Below are positions 1 through 6,519 of a DNA stretch of 7,399 nt, piece after piece (position 1 is the stretch's first letter; each line of letters begins with the position of its first letter). The translations under genes were made by a program, and so were the position numbers. The stretch is from Pseudorhodobacter sp. (GTDB lineage: Bacteria; Pseudomonadota; Alphaproteobacteria; Rhodobacterales; Rhodobacteraceae), in the NCBI GenBank assembly GCA_024641255.1, contig JAHEDL010000189.1, forward strand, positions 1-7,399. Direction: 5' to 3'. Under the pieces are notes generated by a model. That model had not been told where the DNA came from. It worked only from the letters and a program-made list of their open reading frames with translations, and ran no database searches.

Positions 1-1086
1 TTCGACGGCGACATATTCATCGGGCTTGTGGCCCTGCGCCATCGACCCCGGCCCGCAGATCACCGTGGCGATGCCAAGACGGGCATCAAACAGGCCGCCT
101 TCGGTGCCAAACGCCACTTTAATGGTGCCATTCGCCCCGGTAAGCGATTTGACGAAGTTCACCACCCCGGCATCCGAGGCGGTGCCAAGGCCCGGGTAAT
201 CCCACAGCCGTTCGATGCGGATTTCGGCTTCGGGGAATTCGGCCCGCAGTGGTGCGACGATGGCTTCGGCCCCGGCGCGCAACTCGGCGATCAGGGCATC
301 GGTGTTTTCGCCGGCAAGGCTGCGGATTTCAAAGTCGATCACAGCGGTGTTCGGCACGATGTTGACCTGCACGCCGCCGTTCAGTTTGCCGACATGCAAG
401 GTGCTGTAAGGCACGTCATAATCGCCGTCGCGCAGGCCTTCGGCGGCGACCCGTGCCTGAATGTTGCGCACCACGGTGACAAAATCTGCCGCCAGATGCA
501 GCGCATTCAATGCCATCGGGGCCAGGGCCGAATGGCCTTCACGGCCCAGACAGGTTGCCCGCAGCGCGATCTTGCCCTTGTGGCCGGTGGCAACCTGCAT
601 GGCGGTGGGCTCGCCGACGATACAGAACCGAGGCCGCACCGGTGCATTTTCCAGCAGGTCGATCAGGCTGCGCACACCCATGCAGCCGATTTCTTCGTCG
701 TAAGACAGCGCCAGATGCAGCGGCGTTTTCAGCGGACGGGTGGCAGCCTTCAGCATCGCAGCGATGGCGCAGGCGACAAAGCCTTTCATATCCGCCGCAC
801 CGCGACCGTAATAGCGCCCGTCCTGTTCGGTCAGCGCGAAGGGCGGCACTGTCCAGGCTTGGCCATCCACCGGCACCACATCGGTATGGCCCGACAGCAT
901 CACACCGCCCTGCCCCGCCGGGCCGACGCTGGCGTAAAGGTTGGCTTTACCGCCCGAGGCATCGGGGATCAGCGTGGCGGTGATACCGGCCTTGGCAAGC
1001 AGATCTTGCACATAGATCATCAGATCGCGGTTGGGATTGGAGCTTGTGGTGTCAAAGCTCATCAGCCGTTCAAAGATGTCACGCAT
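1..1086 (-). CDS. argE: Acetylornithine deacetylase (M20 family metallohydrolase), 3' end cut off
   Basis: Cytoplasmic zinc enzyme that hydrolyses N-acetylornithine to ornithine and acetate in arginine biosynthesis. The visible 362 residues carry the full M20 metal site: SGHTDVVPVDG (His67, Asp69), RGAADMKG (Asp99), the catalytic pair in YDEEIG (Glu131/Glu132), VGEPT (Glu159) and GHKPDE near the C-terminus (His353). The small dimerisation domain sits at about residues 170-280 and contains GREGHS. The segments VAFGTEGGLF and CGPGS near the end are typical of ArgE rather than DapE or carboxypeptidase G2. The ATG at 1086 is the first start after an in-frame TAG (1111-1113), and GGGGGG lies 5 bases upstream. 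Family members are about 385 residues, so roughly 20-25 C-terminal residues lie beyond the left edge. It is divergent from the secreted-protein gene. A related M20 amidohydrolase is possible, but the motif set favours ArgE. Confidence 0.93.
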   Translation of the reverse strand, partial: MRDIFERLMSFDTTSSNPNRDLMIYVQDLLAKAGITATLIPDASGGKANLYASVGPAGQGGVMLSGHTDVVPVDGQAWTVPPFALTEQDGRYYGRGAADMKGFVACAIAAMLKAATRPLKTPLHLALSYDEEIGCMGVRSLIDLLENAPVRPRFCIVGEPTAMQVATGHKGKIALRATCLGREGHSALAPMALNALHLAADFVTVVRNIQARVAAEGLRDGDYDVPYSTLHVGKLNGGVQVNIVPNTAVIDFEIRSLAGENTDALIAELRAGAEAIVAPLRAEFPEAEIRIERLWDYPGLGTASDAGVVNFVKSLTGANGTIKVAFGTEGGLFDARLGIATVICGPGSMAQGHKPDEYVAVE

Positions 1087-1256
1087 GCCAGCCCCCCGTT
1101 TTGCCCACACCTAGCGCGAAGGCGCGGGCGGCGAAAGCCTGACACCGACAAGCGGTGACGCGATTTGTCACGCTTTGCCCACTTCCCAACTGCCCGCGAG
1201 CCTGCCAAATTCAAGCTATTCTGCCCGATTTGGGTCCGTTCAAGATTGGAAAGATT

Positions 1257-1988
1257 ATGGCTTTGAAATCGCTTTTCCCGATCCTTGCCACCACTGCCGC
1301 CGTGGCGCTGGCTGTGCCGGTTATGGCCCAGACCACCGCGGCCGATACCACAGCCGCGCCAGCCGCCAATGCGGCGAAGGGGCCGAACGTGAAATCTTCG
1401 GCGACCGGCACCAAGGGCGCGGTGGCGACGCTGGCGATGGCGCAGGATCTTTACACGCTGGGCATGGCCAACAAGGACGCGCTGACGGTGCTGACGGCGG
1501 CGAAGCTGGCGGCGTCGGTGGATGTGAAAGAGGTCGAGCGGAAGAAAGAAACCAAGGGCGACGCCGTGGCGGATCAGGCCGATGGGGTAGACGCGCCGGT
1601 GGATGCCGCCACGATGATGGCCTCGGCCAAGGAGTTGGCGGGCGAGGACGAGGTTTTGACGGGGCTGATTGAAGACGCCGCGGCCGAAGGGTCGCGCGGG
1701 CGGATCGGCGGCGCGTCAGAAACCCTGTCGCGGTTGCCTGCGGGTCAGACCGACGTGTGGGAGATTCCGTTCTATGGCGACAGCTATGCCGAACTCGCGG
1801 TGCTGGGCGATGGCGACGCCAATCTGGACGTGCTGGTTACCGACGAAAACGGCAACACGATTTGCTATGACGTCAGCTGGTCGGACAAGATTTACTGTGA
1901 TTTCGTGCCAAGCTGGAACGGCTATTTCTATGTCACGGTGCAAAACAACGGCGGGTCGCGCAACAGCTATTACCTGATGACAAACTAG
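1257..1988 (+). CDS. Secreted protein of unknown function with C-terminal PPC-like beta domain
   Basis: I do not recognise a named family for this 243-residue protein. It begins with a clear Sec signal peptide: Lys4, then a hydrophobic stretch to about residue 22, and a likely signal peptidase I site after VMA (Ala24). The mature protein starts with an Ala/Thr-rich linker (25-55), followed by a charged, Ala-rich, probably helical region (55-145). The C-terminal part (about 155-243) is beta-rich, with DANLDVLVTDENGN, two cysteines (Cys203, Cys214) that could form a disulfide in the periplasm, and WNGYFYVTVQNNGG. This pattern resembles bacterial pre-peptidase C-terminal (PPC) domains, which are non-catalytic, but that is inference. 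The ATG at 1257 is chosen because the signal peptide starts there. GGAAAG precedes it with a tight 3-base gap; a GTG at 1155 would add 34 residues in front of the signal peptide and is unlikely. It stands alone, divergent from argE. Confidence 0.85.
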   Translation: MALKSLFPILATTAAVALAVPVMAQTTAADTTAAPAANAAKGPNVKSSATGTKGAVATLAMAQDLYTLGMANKDALTVLTAAKLAASVDVKEVERKKETKGDAVADQADGVDAPVDAATMMASAKELAGEDEVLTGLIEDAAAEGSRGRIGGASETLSRLPAGQTDVWEIPFYGDSYAELAVLGDGDANLDVLVTDENGNTICYDVSWSDKIYCDFVPSWNGYFYVTVQNNGGSRNSYYLMTN

Positions 1989-2000
1989 GCCACGGCACGG

Positions 2001-2019
2001 GTGTCGCACAGTGCGACAC
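2001..2019. terminator. Perfect 19-base palindrome 13 bases after the secreted-protein gene
   Basis: GTGTCGCAC, a single A, then GTGCGACAC: nine-base arms with no mismatch. As RNA it would fold into an 8-bp stem with a 3-base loop. It lies directly behind the TAG stop at 1986-1988, which suggests a 3'-end hairpin that stops transcription or protects the mRNA. No T-run follows on either strand, so it is not a classical intrinsic terminator. A palindromic protein-binding site is the alternative. Confidence 0.5.
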
Positions 2020-2080
2020 TGACCGACCCTATAAATATCAATGGGTTAAACACCCCCTTGTTCATAAAGCGTTAGGAAAT

Positions 2081-2102
2081 GGGCGCGCAACGCCGCGCGC
2101 CC
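2081..2102 (-). terminator. Hairpin downstream of the cpdB-HAD gene pair
   Basis: GGGCGCGC, loop AACGCC, then GCGCGCCC: a perfect 8-bp all-GC stem, beginning 7 bases past the TAG stop of the minus-strand HAD gene. Read on the minus strand it is followed by ATTTCC, only a weak T-tract, so termination is likely but may be inefficient. Read on the plus strand it has no T-run. It is best read as the end of the leftward cpdB-HAD transcript. Confidence 0.55.
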
Positions 2103-2109
2103 GTTCGGC

Positions 2110-2742
2110 CTAGATCACCAATCCGGCCAGCCGCGCGCCTGCAAGAAGATCATCGGCCAGATGATGCGCCCAACGGCCTTGGCTTGGCACCACATCGGGC
2201 ACTTGCACCACAAAACAGCCCGCACGATGCGCGGCTTCGGCACCGGTTTCGCTGTCTTCGAACACCAGACAACGGGTCGGATCGACGCCCAGCTTTTCGG
2301 CAGCCAGAAGGTAGGGCGCGGGGTTGGGCTTGGCGGCGGTGACATCATCCAGCGTGATGATGACATCAAACATTTCGGCAATGCCCGCCTTCATCAGCTT
2401 GCGATACGCCTCTGTCCGGCCAGACGAGGTGACAAGCGCCATCGGCTTTAGCCGCGCGGTCAGCAGATCTATCGCGCCGGTTTTCAGCGCAAGGCCGCGT
2501 TCTTCCATGGCCGCCAGAAAGCCACTTTGCCACAGCGGATGCAGCGCGGATTGATCCAGCGTTGGGTGGGCAGCGGCAACTTTTTGCGCCGAGCTTGGCA
2601 GATCGACGCCGATCAGGCTGTGCAGAAACTCTTCCGTCACCGGATGACCAAGTTCGGCAAAAGCGGCAAGACCCGCCGCCATTGCCAAGGTTTCGGTATC
2701 AATCAGCGTCCCGTCCAGATCGAAAAAAATTGCGTCGAACAT
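2110..2742 (-). CDS. HAD superfamily subfamily IA phosphatase, beta-phosphoglucomutase/Gph-like
   Basis: A 210-residue haloacid-dehalogenase-fold hydrolase, predicted to be a cytoplasmic Mg-dependent phosphatase or phosphomutase acting on a small phosphorylated metabolite. All four HAD motifs are visible: motif I FFDLDGTLIDTE with nucleophile Asp8 and acid/base Asp10; motif II VTSSGR (Thr105/Ser106); motif III AAKPNP (Lys138); motif IV VFEDSETG (Glu162, Asp163). The helical cap lies between residues about 15 and 85, as in subfamily IA. The ATG at 2742 has GGAAAG 5 bases upstream and places motif I at the usual N-terminal position; the in-frame extension to 2841 overlaps cpdB and looks non-coding. 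The gene follows cpdB by 61 bases on the same strand, so co-transcription is likely. The substrate cannot be told from sequence: a sugar phosphate, phosphoglycolate or a nucleotide are all possible. The neighbouring nucleotidase weakly favours a nucleotide. Confidence 0.9.
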   Translation of the reverse strand: MFDAIFFDLDGTLIDTETLAMAAGLAAFAELGHPVTEEFLHSLIGVDLPSSAQKVAAAHPTLDQSALHPLWQSGFLAAMEERGLALKTGAIDLLTARLKPMALVTSSGRTEAYRKLMKAGIAEMFDVIITLDDVTAAKPNPAPYLLAAEKLGVDPTRCLVFEDSETGAEAAHRAGCFVVQVPDVVPSQGRWAHHLADDLLAGARLAGLVI

Positions 2743-2803
2743 GGTTTCTTTCCGTTTTGCTGGCTGGCAGCCCAAAATCTGTGCCGCGCCCCGTGTTAGC
2801 GGA

Positions 2804-4702
2804 TTACAGCCGCAGGCGAAAGCGGCGAAAGCCGTCGGCATTCAGGCCAAGCGGGGTGATGTGCAGGTGCGGCACCTCTGCCAGATGGTCGGCGGCGCTG
2901 GGGCTGGCATCGAACACCACTGCGCTGTCGGGCAAGGCGGCAAAGCCCCAAGCGGGCTGCGGCAAGGGCTGTGGCTGACCGCCATCGCGCAGGAAATGCG
3001 CCAACACCTCGCGGTTGCTTTCGTGGCCTTCGTAGATCAGCCGCGCCGGATCTGCGCCGGCAAAGCCCGCCCCGCCCGCCGCGCGATAGCTGTTGGTGGC
3101 CAGCACGAAGCCTTGGTCTGGCAACAGTGGCGCGCCGTTGTGGCGCAGATCAACAATGCGGCGGGCGGCGGGGTTTATCTCGCTGCCGTAACAATCAAAC
3201 CGCGGCGGCTGCGACAGGTCGATGCGATAGCTAAGGCCGTGGATCACATCAAAGTTGAAGCTGGGAAACTGGTCATCAATCAGCGGCACATCCTGTGCAC
3301 CGGGCAAAATTTGGTGAAACATACTGGCCGAGCGTTCCAGCCATGCCGCAACCTCGTTGCCACTGACCTGAACGGCGACCAAGGAATTCGGGTGAATATA
3401 CAGATCGTTGGCATGACGGGCGCGCAAGGCGCCTGCCGGAATATCGGTGTAATTGTCCGGCCCGCCGCGCCCGCCCGCCTTGAACGGCGCCACCGCCGAC
3501 AGGATCGGCAGCGCCTGATAGGCGGTGCCGTGCAGGCCCTTTGCCAGCCGTGCAACCTGTGCGCGGGCAACCAGCGTAAGCGCGGGCGTTTCCGTCAACA
3601 GCGCAAAGTAGGTGTTCAGCGGCAGATCAGAATGGCCGATTTCGGCATCGGCGCGGCCCAGCAGCGCACTATGCGCCGGGGCAGCCAAGGCGGCAATCGC
3701 GCTGTCATCGGCAACCAAGGGCTGCGCCTGCCCTGTTGCCGGGTCGCGGCGCGAAATGGGCCGGGTTTCGGCGTGATGCCGCACCACCTGCCAACCCTGC
3801 GGCGATTTTTGTAGCGCCAGATCGATCACCCCAAGATGCGACCCGAAAAAGCCGGGCATCACGGCAGGTTTGCCCGCAAGATCGCGGTGCTGCGGGGTGG
3901 GAAACACAAGATGGGTGTGACCGGCGATCACCACATCAATACCCGAAAGCTGCGCCAGCGCTGTCGATGCGTTTTCGTCCCGCCCGCCCATGCTGCCCGC
4001 GCTGATCCCCGAATGCGACAGAGCGATCACGATATCGGCACCCGCATCGCGGAGCAGCGGCAGCAACGACCGCGCCGAGGTGACAATATCATCCACCGCC
4101 GCGCGGCTTTTCAGATAGCGGCGTTCCCATGTCATGGTTTGCGGCGGCAAAAAGCCCAACACGCCGATCTTCAGCTTTTGCGCCTTGCCCGCGCGATCGT
4201 GAAAGCTGCGGTCCAGCAGCAGGAACGGTGCCGACAGCGGTTTGCCACGCGTGGGTTTGAAATACAGGTTGGAACTGACAATCGGAAAGCGCGCCGCGGC
4301 AAGCGAGCGGCGCAAAAAGCCCAAGCCATGGCCGAATTCATGGTTGCCCAAGGTTACCGCATCATAGCGCAGCACGTTCATCGCGGCGATCATTGGATGG
4401 CTGTGCAGCGGCCGCCCCGACCGCGAGCTTTGCGTGGTTTCGGCAATATAGTCGCCCAAGGCGGTGCCGTGCAGAAAGTCGCCATTGTCAAACAACAGGT
4501 TTTGCGGATGTTCGGCCCGCGCGGCATGGATCAGCGTGGCCAACCGTGCCAGCCCGCGCTGTGGACAGGGACGGTTGGCGTGATAATCCCAAGCCAGCAG
4601 ATTGGCATGCAGGTCGGATGTGGCCAGAATACGCAGATCAAGCACCGAAGATGCTGTGACGGCTGAAGCACCCAATTGGGCTTTACCAGTATTCTGTAAC
4701 AC
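2804..4702 (-). CDS. cpdB: 2',3'-cyclic-nucleotide 2'-phosphodiesterase/3'-nucleotidase
   Basis: Two-domain 5'-nucleotidase-family enzyme of 632 residues. CpdB enzymes open 2',3'-cyclic nucleotides (products of RNA breakdown) to 3'-nucleotides and then remove the phosphate. The N-terminal metallophosphatase domain (about 22-300) shows the dimetal ligands: SDLH (Asp30, His32), NGDF (Asp75), LGNHEFGHG (Asn120, His121), ALSH (His230) and AGHTH (His262, His264). The C-terminal substrate domain (about 355-560) contains the CpdB-typical APFKAGGRGGPDNYTDIPAG (405-424), NFDVIHGLSYRID, and TNSYRAAGGAGF (536-547), which supports CpdB over UshA. The start is GTG at 4702, with GGAG 5 bases upstream. Unlike periplasmic E. 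coli CpdB, no signal peptide is visible: residues 1-25 are polar or small with no hydrophobic run. A cytoplasmic or differently exported enzyme is implied unless the start is wrong. It leads the leftward pair with the HAD gene. Confidence 0.92.
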   Translation of the reverse strand: MLQNTGKAQLGASAVTASSVLDLRILATSDLHANLLAWDYHANRPCPQRGLARLATLIHAARAEHPQNLLFDNGDFLHGTALGDYIAETTQSSRSGRPLHSHPMIAAMNVLRYDAVTLGNHEFGHGLGFLRRSLAAARFPIVSSNLYFKPTRGKPLSAPFLLLDRSFHDRAGKAQKLKIGVLGFLPPQTMTWERRYLKSRAAVDDIVTSARSLLPLLRDAGADIVIALSHSGISAGSMGGRDENASTALAQLSGIDVVIAGHTHLVFPTPQHRDLAGKPAVMPGFFGSHLGVIDLALQKSPQGWQVVRHHAETRPISRRDPATGQAQPLVADDSAIAALAAPAHSALLGRADAEIGHSDLPLNTYFALLTETPALTLVARAQVARLAKGLHGTAYQALPILSAVAPFKAGGRGGPDNYTDIPAGALRARHANDLYIHPNSLVAVQVSGNEVAAWLERSASMFHQILPGAQDVPLIDDQFPSFNFDVIHGLSYRIDLSQPPRFDCYGSEINPAARRIVDLRHNGAPLLPDQGFVLATNSYRAAGGAGFAGADPARLIYEGHESNREVLAHFLRDGGQPQPLPQPAWGFAALPDSAVVFDASPSAADHLAEVPHLHITPLGLNADGFRRFRLRL

Positions 4703-4707
4703 CGACG

Positions 4708-4713
4708 CTCCGT
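4708..4713 (-). promoter_or_regulatory. Ribosome binding site fixing the GTG start of cpdB
   Basis: On the minus strand the sequence ACGGAGCGTCG directly precedes GTG at 4702. The GGAG core (4708-4711) is 5 bases from the start codon, an ideal spacing. No ATG start with a better site is present in frame nearby, so the GTG is accepted. Confidence 0.6.
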
Positions 4714-4792
4714 TTCACTTTGCACCAACACAAATGCGGCTTGCCTGAAACATGGCGCAGGCAGGGCCACAGCGAATTCGTCTCATTCTCGT

Positions 4793-4820
4793 GTTACAAA
4801 GAAAAGAATGGACCTATCTA
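4793..4820 (+). promoter_or_regulatory. Possible sigma-70-like promoter for nudC (weak)
   Basis: The 223-base divergent region between cpdB and nudC contains the most AT-rich stretch in the window (about 4780-4860). Within it GTTACA (4793-4798) and TATCTA (4815-4820) are 16 bases apart and resemble -35 and -10 boxes reading towards nudC, leaving a leader of about 100 bases. The match is modest. The same region must also hold the promoter for the leftward cpdB transcript, which I could not place. Confidence 0.25.
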
Positions 4821-4925
4821 AATAGACAACTTTTCCCGCAATAGTTGCATTTTCACCAAGAAAACGCGCGACGAATTGCTCGATCAGGTGCGGCGTGCCA
4901 TGACAGCGGCAACAAGGGGGATGCG

Positions 4926-5894
4926 ATGCGCTTGGCAGAGACGGTGACATTCGGCGGCTCGGGGTTGGATCGGGCGGCGGCGCTGCGCGGCGATGCGGCG
5001 CAGATTGCCCGGCTTTTGGCAACGGGGCAGGTGTTGCCGCTGTGGCGCAGCAAGCCGCTGGTGCAGCACCCCGATGCGGCGGGACAGGTAGAGCTGGCTT
5101 GGGTCGCGGCAGGGTCGCCGGTGCTGACAGGGGCGAAACCGGCGGTGTTTTTGGGGATAGACGACGGGGTGGCGCGGTTTGCGCAAGACATCTCTGATTG
5201 GCAGCCCGAAGGCGCGGTTGCGGGCGAACCGGTGGTGTTCATCGACCCCAACCGGCAGTGTCATCCGGCCCTGCCCGACAAGTACGGTTTTGAAGATCTG
5301 CGCGGCGTGATGGCGCTGCTGACGCCACGCGCGGCGGAATTGGCAGCAACGGCGAAGGCGATCTTGCAGTGGCACGCCAGCCATGGCTTTTGCGCCAGCT
5401 GCGGCGTGGCCTCTGATGTGATCAACGCCGGCTGGCAGCGCAGTTGCCCGGCCTGCAAGGCACAGCACTTTCCGCGCACTGATCCGGTGGTGATCATGCT
5501 GGTGCAACGCGGCAATCGGCTGCTGTTGGGCCGGTCGGCCCCCTGGCCCGAAGGCATGTATTCGCTGCTTGCCGGTTTTGTCGAACCCGGCGAGACGCTG
5601 GAGGCAGCGGTGCGGCGCGAAGTGTTTGAAGAAACCGGGGTGACGGTGGGGGCGGTGCGCTATTTGGCCAGCCAGCCTTGGCCGTTTCCGGCGTCTTTGA
5701 TGTTTGGCTGCATTGCCGAAGCCACCAGCGACACGATCACGCTGGATCCTGCGGAATTGGAAGACGCATTGTGGGTCACGCGCGAAGAGTTGGTGGCCGT
5801 GCTGGCCGGGCAACACCCCAAGATCAAACCGGGGCGAAAAGGCGCAATCGCGCATTTTCTGATGCGGAACTGGCTTGCGGATCGGTTGGATTGA
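4926..5894 (+). CDS. nudC: NAD(H) pyrophosphatase, Nudix hydrolase with zinc ribbon
   Basis: A 322-residue NudC. The family splits NADH/NAD+ into NMN(H) and AMP, and E. coli NudC also removes NAD caps from RNA. The order is N-terminal domain (1-145), zinc ribbon with Cys156/Cys159 (CASCG) and Cys174/Cys177 (CPACK), then the Nudix domain. The Nudix box is complete from Gly217 to Val239: GX5EX7REVXEEXGV, with metal-binding Glu232, Glu235 and Glu236. It is followed by SQPWPFPAS (249-257), the signature that separates NADH pyrophosphatases from other Nudix enzymes. The ATG at 4926 is preferred because AAGGGGG (4914-4920) lies 5 bases upstream. An in-frame ATG at 4845 would add 27 residues of non-conserved sequence. 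The gene is divergent from cpdB, with the SRPBCC gene 77 bases downstream on the same strand. Confidence 0.95.
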   Translation: MRLAETVTFGGSGLDRAAALRGDAAQIARLLATGQVLPLWRSKPLVQHPDAAGQVELAWVAAGSPVLTGAKPAVFLGIDDGVARFAQDISDWQPEGAVAGEPVVFIDPNRQCHPALPDKYGFEDLRGVMALLTPRAAELAATAKAILQWHASHGFCASCGVASDVINAGWQRSCPACKAQHFPRTDPVVIMLVQRGNRLLLGRSAPWPEGMYSLLAGFVEPGETLEAAVRREVFEETGVTVGAVRYLASQPWPFPASLMFGCIAEATSDTITLDPAELEDALWVTREELVAVLAGQHPKIKPGRKGAIAHFLMRNWLADRLD

Positions 5895-5971
5895 CCGCAG
5901 GGTCTGCGCGTTAACGATTGCGATATTGCACGGTCATAAGAACAAAAGAATTTGTGCCAGGGGACAAGTGG

Positions 5972-6445
5972 ATGCGTTTTGCAACCAAGCAGGATATCGA
6001 GGCACCTATTGTGGATGTCTTTCGAATTCTGACCGATTTCGAAGCTTGGGAACGCGCGGCGATGCGGCGCGGATCAGAGGTGGCGCGCACCGATAAATTG
6101 CGCGGCGTTGCGGCGGGCATGCGCTGGGCCGCCCGATTTTCCTATCGCAGCAAACCGCGGGGTCTGGAGTTGGAGTTGACGCAGATCGAACAACCGGTGC
6201 TGCTGCGTTTTGCAGGCGTCAGTCAGGCGATCGAGGGCGCTGCCTCGATCGAGTTGATGGAGATGGCGGCGAAGCGCACGCGGATGCATCTGGTGCTGGA
6301 TGTTACGCCGCGCAGCCTGAGCGCGCGGTTGTTCTTGCAATCTTTGCGGCTGGCGCGGGCGCGGGTTGACCGCAAGTTTGACCAGAAGGTTGCGCATCTG
6401 GCGGGCGATATTGAAACCCGCTACCGGGCGTTTCGCGCCTATTGA
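5972..6445 (+). CDS. SRPBCC-fold (START/polyketide-cyclase-like) protein of unknown role
   Basis: A 157-residue protein whose start, MRFATKQDIEAPIVDVFRIL with TDFEAWERAA following, is the usual opening of SRPBCC proteins: a first beta strand, then a helix carrying the D/E-x-VF-x-x-(L/I)-x-D-F pattern. Further alternating strands (about 47-112: MRWAARFSY, LELELTQIE, VLLRFAG, TRMHLVLDV) and a long C-terminal helix (about 115-152) complete the expected helix-grip layout, which encloses a hydrophobic ligand cavity. No signal peptide or membrane segment is seen and there are no obvious catalytic residues; the ligand is unknown. The C-terminal helix is rich in Arg and Lys. The ATG at 5972 is chosen for the AGGGGA site 7 bases upstream; upstream in-frame codons reach only a TTG at 5918. 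It follows nudC by 77 bases and may share its transcript. Confidence 0.85.
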   Translation: MRFATKQDIEAPIVDVFRILTDFEAWERAAMRRGSEVARTDKLRGVAAGMRWAARFSYRSKPRGLELELTQIEQPVLLRFAGVSQAIEGAASIELMEMAAKRTRMHLVLDVTPRSLSARLFLQSLRLARARVDRKFDQKVAHLAGDIETRYRAFRAY

Positions 6446-6455
6446 TGTGGCAAAG

Positions 6456-6476
6456 CCGGGGGTTTTCCACCCCCGG
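6456..6476. terminator. Strong hairpin between converging SRPBCC gene and pheA
   Basis: CCGGGGGT, loop TTTCC, then ACCCCCGG: a perfect 8-bp GC-rich stem starting 11 bases after the SRPBCC stop and 44 bases beyond the pheA stop. It can serve both converging genes. The first T-rich stretch on the plus strand (ATATTTTGG) comes about 11 bases after the stem, so it is not a textbook intrinsic terminator. Confidence 0.7.
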
Positions 6477-6506
6477 ACCCCCGAGGATATTTTGGCCAAG
6501 ATGAAG
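6477..6506 (+). other. Terminator-associated tail resembling a common Rhodobacteraceae intergenic sequence
   Basis: Directly after the hairpin comes ACCCCCGAGGATATTTTGG followed by CCAAGATGAAG. I remember near-identical tails after GC-rich hairpins at many gene ends in Rhodobacteraceae genomes. It reads as a lineage-typical 3'-end element rather than a coding sequence. This rests on memory and needs a genome search; one copy is seen in this window. Confidence 0.45.
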
Positions 6507-6519
6507 GCCAACAGACGCT

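Noticed and set aside
28..1158. Long plus-strand open frame (376 codons) opposite argE
   Set aside because: It lies antisense to a gene with a full set of M20 metal ligands, its translation is rich in His, Gln, Arg and Gly without any motif, and such shadows are common in GC-rich genes with strong third-position bias.
1155..1256. N-terminal extension of the secreted protein from a GTG
   Set aside because: It would put 34 residues ahead of a typical signal peptide and occupy the divergent promoter region shared with argE.
2741..3814. Plus-strand open frame (357 codons) opposite cpdB
   Set aside because: It is antisense to the conserved C-terminal domain of CpdB, shows no recognisable domain and has the same shadow composition.
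3836..4666. Second plus-strand open frame (276 codons) opposite cpdB
   Set aside because: It is antisense to the metallophosphatase motifs of CpdB; there is no domain, and composition reflects the opposite strand.
4783..5022. Small minus-strand open frame (79 codons) across the cpdB-nudC region
   Set aside because: More than a third overlaps the start of nudC in antisense, the N-terminal part is Pro/Arg/Ser-rich shadow sequence, and it points into the cpdB promoter region without a convincing start.
4884..5855. Minus-strand open frame (323 codons) opposite nudC
   Set aside because: NudC on the plus strand has the zinc ribbon, Nudix box and SQPWPFP signature; the antisense product is His/Arg/Gln-rich with no motif.
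5896..5916. Small inverted repeat CGCAG-GGT-CTGCG followed by CGTTAACG between nudC and the SRPBCC gene
   Set aside because: A 5-bp stem with no T-run is too weak to call a terminator, and an 8-base palindrome alone is expected by chance.
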